Below are positions 6,174 to 12,806 of a stretch of DNA of 12,806 nucleotides, one piece after another. Position 1 is the first letter of the stretch. Every line of letters begins with the position of its first letter. This DNA is from Oscillospiraceae bacterium (lineage in GTDB: Bacteria > Bacillota > Clostridia > Oscillospirales > Oscillospiraceae). The stretch covers positions 1 through 12,806 of the forward strand of contig JAGCMI010000107.1 in assembly GCA_017646545.1 (NCBI GenBank). Direction: 5' to 3'. The position numbers and the translations under genes are program-made. The notes under the pieces were generated by a model. The model was not told the DNA's origin. It worked only from the letters and a program-made list of their open reading frames with translations, and did not search any database.

Positions 6174-6842
6174 TTAATAGGTTCCGTCGTTTTCCAGACC
6201 CTTGGCAATCTTCACCACACGGGAAGTGCCCAGACGGTCAGCGCCCAGGGCGATGAACTTTTCTGCATCCTCCAAAGAGGAGATGCCGCCGGCGGCCTTG
6301 ATCTTCACATGGGGTGCAACATGCTTGGCAAACAGTTCCACATCCGCAAAAGTAGCGCCAGCCTTGCTAAAGCCGGTGGAAGTCTTGATATAGTCTGCGC
6401 CGGAATCGGAAACGCACTTGCACAGCGCGATCTTCTCCTCGTCGGTCAGCAGGCAGGTCTCGATGATGACCTTCAGAATCTTGCCCTTGCAGGCGGTCTT
6501 GATGGCGGCGATCTCGGCCGTCAGCTCTTCCCACTTGCCTTCCTTGGCCCAGCCGATGTTGATGACCATATCCACTTCGTCAGCGCCATTGTCCACAGCG
6601 TCACTTGCCATGAAGCACTTAGCGGCGGTGGTGGCATAGCCATTGGGGAAGCCAATGACGGTGCAAATAGCCAATCTTTCGCCCACATATTCCTTGGCCT
6701 GCTTCACAAAAGAAGCGGGGATGCAGACAGAAGCGGTTTGATATTTCATGCCATCGTCGCAGATGGCCTTGATCTCTTCCCAAGTGGAGGTCTGTGCCAG
6801 CAGGGTGTGGTCACAACGAGCCAGAATGTCTTTCAGTTCCAT
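6174..6842 (-). CDS. deoC: Deoxyribose-phosphate aldolase
   Basis: DeoC splits 2-deoxyribose 5-phosphate into glyceraldehyde 3-phosphate and acetaldehyde, feeding nucleoside sugar carbon into glycolysis. The 222-residue product is the usual Firmicute length. Class I aldolase residues are visible: D91 in [10 protein letters not shown], the Schiff-base lysine K153 in DYIKTSTGF, and K182 in IKAAGGI; VIGFPNG (62-68) and ADRLGTS (201-207) form the phosphate-binding part. The ATG at 6840-6842 follows AGGAGA by 8 bases. It begins 30 bases after the tdk stop and ends inside the ribosome site of deoD. Confidence 0.98.
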   Translation of the reverse strand: MELKDILARCDHTLLAQTSTWEEIKAICDDGMKYQTASVCIPASFVKQAKEYVGERLAICTVIGFPNGYATTAAKCFMASDAVDNGADEVDMVINIGWAKEGKWEELTAEIAAIKTACKGKILKVIIETCLLTDEEKIALCKCVSDSGADYIKTSTGFSKAGATFADVELFAKHVAPHVKIKAAGGISSLEDAEKFIALGADRLGTSRVVKIAKGLENDGTY

Positions 6843-6872
6843 AATCGTAAATCTCCTTTTTCTGAATAATCC

Positions 6873-7475
6873 TCAGGGCTGTCCGTGGAGCTTGACCTTC
6901 TTATGCTCCCGGATTCCGTTTACATAACATCTATGGCACATGGCGATATAGCAATCATTGCCGCCCAGCACCACCTGCGCACCTTCGGTGACGATATAAC
7001 CGTCGCTGATACGGGCGTTGACGGTGGCTTTTGCGCCGCAGTCGCACATGGTCTTAATTTCCTCGATGCAGTCTGCCAGTTCCATCAAACGTCTGGAACC
7101 GGGGAACAGCTTGGTCTGGAAATCCGTACGCAGACCGAAGCACAGCACGGGAATATTCTGCTCATTGACGATGGCGCGCAGCTGCTCAATCTGTCTGGGA
7201 GTCAAGAACTGACACTCATCGACAATGATCACATTGCTGCGGCGGATCTGGCTGCCCAGAAAACGGGCATAGATATCCACCTCCGGAGAGATCACTTCGC
7301 ACTGCGCCTGCAAACCAATGCGGCTACGGATGGTACCCACGCCATCACGGGTATCTGCACTGGGCTTAATGAGCCATACGCTCATATCATTTTCTTCGTA
7401 ATTATACTTGGTGATCAGGGCTTGCGCTGTTTTGCTGGAGCCCATGGCACCGTATTTGAAATAAAGTTTTGCCAT
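6873..7475 (-). CDS. tdk: Thymidine kinase
   Basis: Tdk phosphorylates thymidine (and deoxyuridine) to the monophosphate using ATP. The 200-residue product has a P-loop GAMGSSKT (9-16), VDECQFL (85-91) with E87 as the likely catalytic base, a lasso-type segment with FGLRTDF (113-119), and zinc cysteines C144 and C146 (MCDCGAKA) with C180 and C183 (MCHRCY). The C-x-C-G spacing and the N-terminus MAKLYFKYGAMGS resemble the Escherichia coli type of thymidine kinase more than the CxxCG enzymes I recall from bacilli; this comparison is from memory. The ATG at 7473-7475 lies 7 bases after GGGAGG. It is the first gene after the operon promoter. The enzyme keeps thymidine for DNA, while the genes behind it break deoxynucleosides down or interconvert them. 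Confidence 0.96.
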   Translation of the reverse strand: MAKLYFKYGAMGSSKTAQALITKYNYEENDMSVWLIKPSADTRDGVGTIRSRIGLQAQCEVISPEVDIYARFLGSQIRRSNVIIVDECQFLTPRQIEQLRAIVNEQNIPVLCFGLRTDFQTKLFPGSRRLMELADCIEEIKTMCDCGAKATVNARISDGYIVTEGAQVVLGGNDCYIAMCHRCYVNGIREHKKVKLHGQP

Positions 7476-7501
7476 AATAATACCTCCCATCGTATCTAAA
7501 C

Positions 7502-7530
7502 ATTCTAACAGATTTCCCCTGTTTTTGCAA
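7502..7530 (-). promoter_or_regulatory. Sigma-A promoter of the nucleoside-salvage operon (tdk to cdd)
   Basis: On the minus strand TTGCAA (rc of 7525-7530) and TAGAAT (rc of 7502-7507) are separated by 17 bases. The start would be near 7495, about 20 bases before the tdk ATG. I found no other convincing promoter among the following genes, so this probably drives all six. No DeoR-like palindrome or clear cre site was seen around it. Confidence 0.75.
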
Positions 7531-7554
7531 GGAAAAATGCGCAATATCACAAAA

Positions 7555-7580
7555 GAAGGCATCGCTCCTGCGATGCCTTC
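7555..7580 (-). terminator. Rho-independent terminator of spoIIE
   Basis: GAAGGCATCG and CGATGCCTTC (7555-7564 and 7571-7580) form a 10-bp stem with a 6-base loop, three bases after the spoIIE stop. On the minus strand it runs into TTTTGTGATATT. It separates spoIIE from the tdk promoter 25 bp further on. Confidence 0.88.
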
Positions 7581-7583
7581 CTC

Positions 7584-9506
7584 CTATTTCCCAGCCAGCC
7601 GATGCAGCCGCAATACCGCCGCTGTGGCATCGTCAGGGGTCTGGGTATATCCTGCCTCCAGAATCAGCGCTGCCAAAAATCCGGCAGGCTGATCGAAATC
7701 CCCTTCCAGACCGGACACCGCATTGCTGCCATCCACACCGTCGGAAAGCAGCACCAGAGGCACCCCATGCTGCAAGGTCACCCGATCCACCGTGCTGCTG
7801 CCCTCTCCCACGGAAATTCCGGGAGGCGGTCCTTCCCTGCCGATCCGTTCCGGGCCTGCGTGACCCAGCAGCCATGAGGGCGCTGCGCCCCATTTATAAA
7901 GGGATGCCCTGCCCGTCACCAGATCCGCTTCCACCAGATCCACCGTCACCGCCCCGGCGCTGCCCCGCAGCACGCAGATGCTATTGAGGCTTTGCAGGGC
8001 ATAATGGGCAGGATAGCCTGCCATCAGCATCCGCCGCAGCATGCTGCCGGCGGTTCTGGCTTCAAATGCCGCCCCGTCACCGGTACCCATGCCATCGCAC
8101 AGCAGCACATAATAGCGGTTTCGCGTGCCGGCAAACCGCAGGCAGCGATCCCCGTTAGCCGCCTCCTTGCCCCGGGAGCACACCGCCACCTCCGGGCGAA
8201 ACCGGGCGGCCGTTTCCTCCCGTTGGGGCAGATTGTCCGACAGTTCCTGCAAATATTCTGCCAGAAAGCCGTATTGCTGGATCACCGCCCCCCGGTACTC
8301 CTCCTGCCGCTGCCGATCCGCCCGAAGCATGCGGTATTGATCCTGCCCACGCTGCAGCTCCGATTGCAAACGATAGCTTTGGCTGCAGCCGGAGGGGATG
8401 GACTCCGGAAGCACATTGGCCTGATGCAGCAAGGTCTGGGGCAGATACCGCACCCGTTCCGCCTCCGGACACCCCTGCCGATGAGGGCAATTCTGACATG
8501 CCCGGTCTGCCACACGAGCCATCAGCGCCCCTTCATCCATGGGATACACCAAGGTTTCCTGCAGCAGCTGACGGGCTTGCGCCATGACCCCGGACACCAT
8601 TTCCAGTCTGGCCTGCGCAAAGCCCATATCGCCCCGGCGCAGATGCTGTGTTCCCTGCCTGGGCAGCAGCAAACTCCCCATGCCTCCCAACACCAGCGCC
8701 GGAATGGGCAGGTACTGGCTCTGGCCACACAGAATCATCACAGAAAAATACACCGCACCGGGCAGTATCGGCCAGCTGCCTCTCGGCAGCCAAGGAATCA
8801 TCCGCAGCAGATATACCATGCACAGCACCGCCGTCATGGGCACACTGCTGATTCCCGCCAAATCCAGCGCAAGTCCTGCCACCGCCACCGCAGGAAACGG
8901 CGCTGTCAATGCTATGACAGCCGCTACCAAAAAGCCTAAATTCAAATACGGCAGCGGCGCTACCTGCGCCAGCGCCAACAGAACGAGTCCCATGGATAGC
9001 CATTGGGCGGTGGCCTCCTGCCGATGCAGGGCGCTTTGCACCAGCCATGTACCCCCGGCTGCCAGCGCGATCCGCAGCAGATACATGGCAATACTGGTTT
9101 CTTCCCCCTGCCAGAACTGAAACACCACACCGCTTACCGCCACCACCAAGCCCGCCAGACCGGAGGGCAGCAGCGGTATCTTTTTGCCCATCATTCCCAA
9201 AATCACACAAACCGGCAATCCTGCCGCGATCCAGACAATGCCCTGCAAACCGCTCTGTCCCCAAAAAGTCCAATATCCCAGACATCCCCCAAGGGCAAAG
9301 GGAACGGGCAGCCACCCCGGCAGACCTGCGCACAGCACCGCCAGGCAAACCGGCTGGCTCATATTTCCCAAGCTGGCAGCGCTCAGGCACAATCCGGCAA
9401 GAAAGCTACCTGCCAGATCCAAAGGCAGGCGCACTTTGGGACTACTGAGCATTTTGCGGCAGCGACGCTTCCAGCGGCGCAAACCATGACTGGTCTGCAT
9501 TTTCAT
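7584..9506 (-). CDS. spoIIE: Stage II sporulation protein E (SpoIIE), short form
   Basis: SpoIIE is the membrane phosphatase at the polar septum that dephosphorylates SpoIIAA and so releases sigma-F in the forespore. The 640-residue product has a basic N-terminus (9-25), a hydrophobic block of roughly ten membrane helices (about 26-282), a linker with the cysteine cluster C337-QN-C340 and C346, a charged helical stretch (380-430) and a C-terminal PP2C-type phosphatase (about 440-640). The metal motifs are LLCDGMGTGDGA with D471, LLSDGV with D589 and DDATAAVLRL with D625/D626. The Bacillus subtilis protein has 827 residues; most of the shortfall is in the linker, with smaller losses in the membrane part and phosphatase. 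The start is the ATG at 9504-9506; a second ATG follows two codons on. The ribosome site (AAAGG, 10 bases away) is weak. The gene is monocistronic with a Spo0A-type promoter. It marks the host as a spore former. Confidence 0.93.
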   Translation of the reverse strand: MKMQTSHGLRRWKRRCRKMLSSPKVRLPLDLAGSFLAGLCLSAASLGNMSQPVCLAVLCAGLPGWLPVPFALGGCLGYWTFWGQSGLQGIVWIAAGLPVCVILGMMGKKIPLLPSGLAGLVVAVSGVVFQFWQGEETSIAMYLLRIALAAGGTWLVQSALHRQEATAQWLSMGLVLLALAQVAPLPYLNLGFLVAAVIALTAPFPAVAVAGLALDLAGISSVPMTAVLCMVYLLRMIPWLPRGSWPILPGAVYFSVMILCGQSQYLPIPALVLGGMGSLLLPRQGTQHLRRGDMGFAQARLEMVSGVMAQARQLLQETLVYPMDEGALMARVADRACQNCPHRQGCPEAERVRYLPQTLLHQANVLPESIPSGCSQSYRLQSELQRGQDQYRMLRADRQRQEEYRGAVIQQYGFLAEYLQELSDNLPQREETAARFRPEVAVCSRGKEAANGDRCLRFAGTRNRYYVLLCDGMGTGDGAAFEARTAGSMLRRMLMAGYPAHYALQSLNSICVLRGSAGAVTVDLVEADLVTGRASLYKWGAAPSWLLGHAGPERIGREGPPPGISVGEGSSTVDRVTLQHGVPLVLLSDGVDGSNAVSGLEGDFDQPAGFLAALILEAGYTQTPDDATAAVLRLHRLAGK

Positions 9507-9539
9507 ATGTATCACGCCTTTCTGTTGTTTCCTGGCATC

Positions 9540-9573
9540 ATGGTAGCATGAAGGGGCTGTTTTTTCTGTCGAA
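9540..9573 (-). promoter_or_regulatory. Probable Spo0A-activated promoter of spoIIE with Spo0A box
   Basis: The plus strand has TGTCGAA at 9567-9573, an exact match to the core of the Spo0A box. On the minus strand it overlaps a -35-like TCGACA (rc of 9567-9572), followed after 21 bases by a -10-like TACCAT (rc of 9540-9545, 4 of 6). A 21-22 bp spacer with the box over the -35 is known for the Spo0A-activated sigma-A promoters of Bacillus spoIIE and spoIIG. The start would be near 9533, about 27 bases before the ATG. Read by eye. Confidence 0.65.
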
Positions 9574-9595
9574 ACACAGCGCAGAATAAAGTTTC

Positions 9596-9624
9596 TTGCA
9601 TATTGAAGCTTTTGCTTGTATAAT
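9596..9624 (+). promoter_or_regulatory. Sigma-A promoter of the CYTH-exonuclease-aminotransferase unit
   Basis: TTGCAT (9596-9601) and a perfect TATAAT (9619-9624) lie 17 bases apart, starting near 9631, about 30 bases before the first ATG. The Spo0A box of spoIIE ends 22 bp upstream of this -35, so Spo0A could in principle also affect this promoter. Confidence 0.82.
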
Positions 9625-9661
9625 AAAAATAACAAAAATCAATCTTTTCAGGAGGGATCTT

Positions 9662-10240
9662 ATGGGCCGGGAATTTGAACTGAAGTATGCTGCCTCGGCA
9701 GAGGTTTTAACTGCCTTAGCAGAAAAATACGGTCCGGGTCGCTGCATCCATATGGAAAGCACCTATTTCGACACCCGGGACAATCGCCTCTCCAAGGCAC
9801 GGATGACCCTGCGGCTGCGCAAGGAAAACGACGAAACGGTCTGTACCCTCAAGACTCCCCTGCCTGACGGCAGCCGGGGCGAATGGGAATGTCCCGCTGA
9901 CCATATCCAAAACGGCATCGCTGCCCTGATGGCCCTTGGCGCTCCCTCCGTGTTGGGCGAACTGACCGCAGAGGGCGTGGTGCCGGTTTGCGGTGCCCGT
10001 TTCACCCGCTGCGCCATTGACCTTCCCACTTTTGACGGCATGGCGGAACTGGCGCTGGACAGCGGTGTGCTCACCGGCGGCGGCCGGGAAATTCCCCTTT
10101 GCGAAGTGGAGATCGAACTGAAATCCGGCTCGGAGGAAGCCGCCTGCGCCTTGGCAAAGGCACTTGCCGCTGCCTACGGTCTAAAGGGCGAGTCCAAGAG
10201 CAAATTCCGTCGCGCTATGGATCTGGCGCAGGGAGAATAA
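9662..10240 (+). CDS. CYTH-domain protein (triphosphate tunnel metalloenzyme family)
   Basis: CYTH proteins form an eight-strand tunnel that binds triphosphate with divalent metal; members hydrolyse inorganic triphosphate or thiamine triphosphate, or act as class IV adenylate cyclases. The 192-residue product shows the N-terminal ExExK signature as E4-F-E6-L-K8, STYFDT (33-38), the basic strand TLRLRKEN (49-56), VCTLK (60-64), MAELALDSG (127-135), CEVEIELKSG (147-156) with E148, E150 and E152 as metal ligands, and the terminal KSKFRRA (179-185). No second (CHAD) domain is attached. Substrate cannot be told from sequence; triphosphatase is more likely than cyclase for a stand-alone bacterial copy. 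The ATG at 9662 lies 6 bases after AGGAGG; the frame is open further upstream but lacks a start with a site. The next gene begins 1 base after its stop. Confidence 0.92.
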   Translation: MGREFELKYAASAEVLTALAEKYGPGRCIHMESTYFDTRDNRLSKARMTLRLRKENDETVCTLKTPLPDGSRGEWECPADHIQNGIAALMALGAPSVLGELTAEGVVPVCGARFTRCAIDLPTFDGMAELALDSGVLTGGGREIPLCEVEIELKSGSEEAACALAKALAAAYGLKGESKSKFRRAMDLAQGE

Positions 10241-10241
10241 T

Positions 10242-10928
10242 ATGGCATTTATTGGAAATTTAACTAAAAAATACGATAAATTCGTTATTTTTGACACAGA
10301 AACCACCGGCCTTTCCTTCCCCCGGGATGAGATCATCGAGTTCTCTGCCGTGGTGCTGGAAACCCGGGGTGACCGGGTGGAAGTCACACGGGAATATGAC
10401 AATCTCGTCACCCTCTCCCCCGGCAACACCGTGCCGGAGATGATCACCAACCTCACCGGCATCTCCACCACGGACATCCTGCAGCGGGGTATCCCCAAGG
10501 CGCAGGTCTGCGCTGATATTGCCGAAATGTTTGCCGGCAACACCTTGCTTCTGGCCTATAACGCCCATTTTGACTTGAGTTTCCTCTTCTACCTGCTGCT
10601 TAGAAACGGTGACCCCACCATTTTGAAGGGTAAGGACAAACTGGACTTGCTGACGGTGTACAAGGACCGTCGGGAATTTCCCCACAAGCTGACCAACGCC
10701 ATCGATGCCTACGGTCTAACCGGCAAGGTGGTCAACTCCCACCGGGCCATTGACGATGTGCTGGCTACCGTCGCGGTGATGGAAGCCATGGCGCAGGAAA
10801 AGGACGATTTGGAGCAGTATATCAATCTCTTCGGCTACAACCCCAAATACGGCATCGACGGCAAACCCATCGGCTCCGTTACATACAAGCCCCAGCAATT
10901 TAGAAACAACAGACCCCTGTATTTATAA
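10242..10928 (+). CDS. DEDDh 3'-5' exonuclease (PolC/DnaQ-type exonuclease domain)
   Basis: This family removes nucleotides from DNA 3' ends with two metal ions, as in the proofreading domain of DNA polymerase III. The 228-residue product has all five active-site residues in order: D18 and E20 in IFDTETTGL, D111 in LAYNAHFDLSFL, H167 and D171 in SHRAIDDVLAT. Between them are PEMITNLTGI (65-74), which is typical of the PolC exonuclease, and DLLTVYKDR (135-143). The C-terminal part (about 190-228) has no recognised domain and no polymerase is fused, so this is a stand-alone exonuclease. The gene follows the CYTH gene by 1 base with the ribosome site GGGAG inside its end, so translation is coupled. 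Whether it proofreads, degrades or repairs is unknown. Confidence 0.93.
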   Translation: MAFIGNLTKKYDKFVIFDTETTGLSFPRDEIIEFSAVVLETRGDRVEVTREYDNLVTLSPGNTVPEMITNLTGISTTDILQRGIPKAQVCADIAEMFAGNTLLLAYNAHFDLSFLFYLLLRNGDPTILKGKDKLDLLTVYKDRREFPHKLTNAIDAYGLTGKVVNSHRAIDDVLATVAVMEAMAQEKDDLEQYINLFGYNPKYGIDGKPIGSVTYKPQQFRNNRPLYL

Positions 10929-10946
10929 AATTGAGGAGGCCTCCCC

Positions 10947-12125
10947 ATGATCAACCAAGCTGCACTCGCCTTGGGTACCAAACGCAACACCATTATGGAA
11001 CTGGCTGATTACGGCCGCAGCCGTGCTGCCATTGTAGGTAAAGAAAATGTGTTTGATTTCAGCATCGGCAATCCCTCCATTCCCGCACCGGAACTGGTGC
11101 AAAGCACTCTGTTGGACATTTTGCAAAACATGGATCCCATCACCGTCCACGGCTACACCTCCACCATGGGAGATCCCAAGGTGCGCGCCATAGTGGCGCA
11201 GGATCTGTGCGAACGCTTTGGCTGCGATTCCAAGGCAGAAGAAATTCTGCTCTGCTGCGGTGCCGCCCCGGAAGTGGCTGCCGCCTGCAAGGCGCTGACC
11301 ACCGAAGGCGCAGAAATTTTGGTCTTTGCCCCCTATTTTCCGGAATATAAGCCCTATGTGGAGCAGGCAGGCGCCATTTTCCGCATTGTTCCTGCGGATA
11401 TTCCGGATTTCCAGATTAACTTCTCCGCCTTGGAGGAACTGATCTGCCCCAACACCACCGCTGTGATCGTCAACAATCCCAACAACCCCGTGGGTGCGGT
11501 ATATTCCGAGGCAACCATCCAAAAGCTCTCTGCCTTACTGGAGCGAAAGAGCGAGGAATTCGGTCATCGTATTTATATCATCGCAGACGAGCCTTACCGG
11601 GAACTGGTGTATGGCGATGCCAAGGTCCCCTTCATCCCCAACATTTACCCCCACACCGTGGTATGCTATTCCTATTCCAAGTCCTTGTCCCTCCCCGGTG
11701 AGCGTCTGGGCTATATCTATGTTCCCTCCGCTGCAGAAAACGGCCGGGATCTGTATCACGCCATTTTGGGCGCTGCCCGCGCCATGGGTCATGTATGTGC
11801 CCCGTCGCTGATGCAGCTGATGCTCTCCCGCTGCGCCCATTTGCATCCGGATCTTTCTGTGTATGACCGCAACCGCCGCACCCTGATGGAGGCGCTGACC
11901 TCCTACGGCTATGAAATGGCAAAACCGGAGGGCGCGTTCTACCTGTTTTTGAAAGCCCCCAGCGGCGACGACCGGGCATTTTCTGCCATGGCTATGGAAA
12001 AAGATGTGCTGCTGATGCCCGGCTCTGATTTCGGCTGTCCGGGATATCTGCGGCTGTGTTACTGTGTCAGCTATGACACGGTGGTACGCAGTCTGCCTCT
12101 GTTCGAGGAATTGATCAAAGAATAA
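10947..12125 (+). CDS. Pyridoxal-phosphate-dependent aminotransferase, class I/II
   Basis: The 392-residue product has the fold-type I aminotransferase layout: SIGNPSIPAP (39-48) at the N-terminus, YTSTMGDPKVR (70-80), CCGAAPEV (103-110) for the cofactor phosphate, NNPNNPVG (176-183), IADEPYREL (212-220) with D214 for the pyridine nitrogen and Y217, SYSKSLSLPGERLGY (242-256) with K245 as the Schiff-base lysine and R253 for the phosphate, EGAFYLF (328-334), and R369 in YLRLCY (367-372) for the substrate carboxylate. Length and motifs fit the aspartate/aromatic group. The exact amino donor is not readable. GAGGAGG lies 8 bases before the ATG at 10947, 18 bases after the exonuclease stop, so it is the last gene of this three-gene unit, closed by a terminator. 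Confidence 0.93.
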   Translation: MINQAALALGTKRNTIMELADYGRSRAAIVGKENVFDFSIGNPSIPAPELVQSTLLDILQNMDPITVHGYTSTMGDPKVRAIVAQDLCERFGCDSKAEEILLCCGAAPEVAAACKALTTEGAEILVFAPYFPEYKPYVEQAGAIFRIVPADIPDFQINFSALEELICPNTTAVIVNNPNNPVGAVYSEATIQKLSALLERKSEEFGHRIYIIADEPYRELVYGDAKVPFIPNIYPHTVVCYSYSKSLSLPGERLGYIYVPSAAENGRDLYHAILGAARAMGHVCAPSLMQLMLSRCAHLHPDLSVYDRNRRTLMEALTSYGYEMAKPEGAFYLFLKAPSGDDRAFSAMAMEKDVLLMPGSDFGCPGYLRLCYCVSYDTVVRSLPLFEELIKE

Positions 12126-12131
12126 AATTTG

Positions 12132-12160
12132 CCCTCCGGTAACCCCCGGAGGGTATTTTT
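12132..12160 (+). terminator. Terminator after the aminotransferase gene
   Basis: CCCTCCGG (12132-12139) and CCGGAGGG (12146-12153) form an 8-bp GC-rich stem with a 6-base loop, followed by TATTTTTT. It starts 7 bases after the stop codon. Confidence 0.92.
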
Positions 12161-12224
12161 TACAAGCATTTTAATTATTTTCCCTACTTCATACCAATAT
12201 TTTCCGAAAATTAGGCAAAATTTT

Positions 12225-12239
12225 GCAAATAATATTTGC
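12225..12239. repeat. Operator-like inverted repeat at the ppdK promoter
   Basis: GCAAAT (12225-12230) and ATTTGC (12234-12239) form a perfect inverted repeat around AAT. Its right arm overlaps the proposed ppdK -35 (12236-12241), where a bound repressor would block polymerase. In such an AT-rich stretch chance is possible. No binding protein is suggested. Confidence 0.35.
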
Positions 12240-12264
12240 TTTTTCAAGTTTTGCGTGCTATACT
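12236..12264 (+). promoter_or_regulatory. Probable sigma-A promoter of ppdK
   Basis: TTGCTT (12236-12241, 3 of 6) and TATACT (12259-12264, 5 of 6) lie 17 bases apart. The expected start near 12271 gives a leader of about 75 bases. The leader contains a small hairpin, GGGCG (12306-12310) with CGCCC (12316-12320) around a 5-base loop, with no T-run behind it, ending 10 bases before the ribosome site AAAGGGG (12331-12337). Confidence 0.55.
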
Positions 12265-12346
12265 ATTTGGGCATTATGAGAAAGTATGCAAAAAACTGTA
12301 AATTCGGGCGTATTTCGCCCATGATTTTAGAAAGGGGTATATACCA

Positions 12347-12806
12347 ATGCACAAGTATGTTTACCTGTTCACCGAAGGCAACGGTTCCATGCGTGAGCTG
12401 CTGGGCGGCAAGGGTGCAAACCTGGCTGAGATGACTCATATCGGCCTGCCTGTTCCTCAGGGTTTCACCGTTTCCACCGAGGCCTGCACCCAGTACTATG
12501 AAGATGGTCGCAAGATCAATGATGACATCCAGGCCCAGATCATGGAAAATGTTGCAAAGCTGGAAGAGATCACCGGCAAGAAGTTCGGCGATCTGGAGAA
12601 TCCTCTGCTGGTTTCCGTCCGTTCCGGCGCCCGCGCCTCCATGCCCGGCATGATGGACACCATCCTGAACCTGGGTCTGAACGAGCAGGTCGTTGAGGTT
12701 ATGGCTGCTAAGTCCGGCAACGCTCGTTGGGCTTACGACTGCTACCGCCGTTTCATCCAGATGTATTCCGACGTCGTTATGGAAGTCGGCAAGAAGTACT
12801 TCGAAG
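12347..12806 (+). CDS. ppdK: Pyruvate, phosphate dikinase (partial, N-terminal 153 codons)
   Basis: PpdK interconverts pyruvate, ATP and phosphate with phosphoenolpyruvate, AMP and pyrophosphate; in anaerobic Firmicutes it commonly runs in a PPi-linked glycolysis. The visible part is the start of the ATP-grasp nucleotide-binding domain: [21 protein letters not shown] (5-25) with K22, [11 protein letters not shown] (34-44), [20 protein letters not shown] (89-108) with R92 and R96, and [11 protein letters not shown] (135-145). The full protein is usually about 870-880 residues, so most of it lies past the right edge. The ATG at 12347 is 9 bases after AAAGGGG. Codon choice (CTG, GGT, AAG, TCC) is strongly biased, as expected of a highly expressed central-metabolism gene. 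Confidence 0.97.
   Translation, partial: MHKYVYLFTEGNGSMRELLGGKGANLAEMTHIGLPVPQGFTVSTEACTQYYEDGRKINDDIQAQIMENVAKLEEITGKKFGDLENPLLVSVRSGARASMPGMMDTILNLGLNEQVVEVMAAKSGNARWAYDCYRRFIQMYSDVVMEVGKKYFE

Noticed and set aside
7992..8939. Long open frame on the plus strand opposite spoIIE
   Set aside because: Its translation is rich in H, Q, R and P without any domain, as expected for the complement of a GC-rich membrane protein gene. SpoIIE accounts for the stretch.
8533..9390. Second frame on the minus strand inside spoIIE
   Set aside because: Glycine- and alanine-rich shadow of the helical membrane region in another phase; no start signal.
10923..11522. Open frame on the minus strand opposite the aminotransferase
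   Set aside because: No ribosome site or family motif; the plus-strand aminotransferase has all PLP-binding residues.
1..12806. CRISPR array, tRNA, rRNA, insertion sequence or defence genes
   Set aside because: No regularly spaced repeats, cloverleaf segments, transposase or nuclease-helicase genes were seen; the stretch is housekeeping and sporulation genes.

Overview
The window reads as ordinary chromosome from a spore-forming, low-to-mid-GC Firmicute, most likely class Clostridia and perhaps Oscillospirales-like. The reasons are a spoIIE gene with a Spo0A-type promoter, DegV, an NrdR of Firmicute style, pyruvate phosphate dikinase, strong AGGAGG ribosome sites and sigma-A promoters with 17-bp spacers. 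The placement below class is a guess from general resemblance. I see no rRNA, tRNA, insertion sequence, CRISPR array or prophage gene.

Layout: (1) 1-953: a DegV-family gene cut by the left edge on the minus strand, then a 254-bp divergent intergenic region holding two promoters and a palindrome cluster. (2) 954-2030: nrdR (plus) converging on xpt (minus), sharing a two-way terminator. (3) 2121-2473: a monocistronic unit for an 81-residue, two-helix membrane protein of unknown function, with its own strong promoter and terminator. (4) 2476-7475: a minus-strand nucleoside-salvage operon read in the order tdk, deoC, deoD, an unknown two-helix membrane protein with a duplicated soluble domain, two possible tiny ORFs, deoB, cdd. 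(5) 7556-9506: spoIIE (minus) with its own terminator and a Spo0A-type promoter. (6) 9596-12160: a plus-strand unit of a CYTH-domain protein, a DEDDh exonuclease and a class I/II aminotransferase, closed by a terminator. (7) 12161-12806: promoter, leader and first 153 codons of ppdK.

The salvage operon makes a coherent pathway. Cdd deaminates (deoxy)cytidine, DeoD phosphorolyses purine (deoxy)nucleosides to (deoxy)ribose 1-phosphate, DeoB moves the phosphate to C5, DeoC splits deoxyribose 5-phosphate into glyceraldehyde 3-phosphate and acetaldehyde, and Tdk recaptures thymidine as dTMP. Xpt nearby recovers xanthine, and NrdR controls de novo deoxynucleotide synthesis, so about half the window concerns nucleotide supply.

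No clearly new multi-gene system is visible. The best leads are the duplicated-domain membrane protein inside the salvage operon, the small membrane protein with its own transcription unit, the palindrome cluster between degV and nrdR, and a spoIIE promoter with an exact Spo0A-box core and the long 21-bp spacer known for Spo0A-activated promoters. All calls come from reading the sequence by eye. No database search was run.
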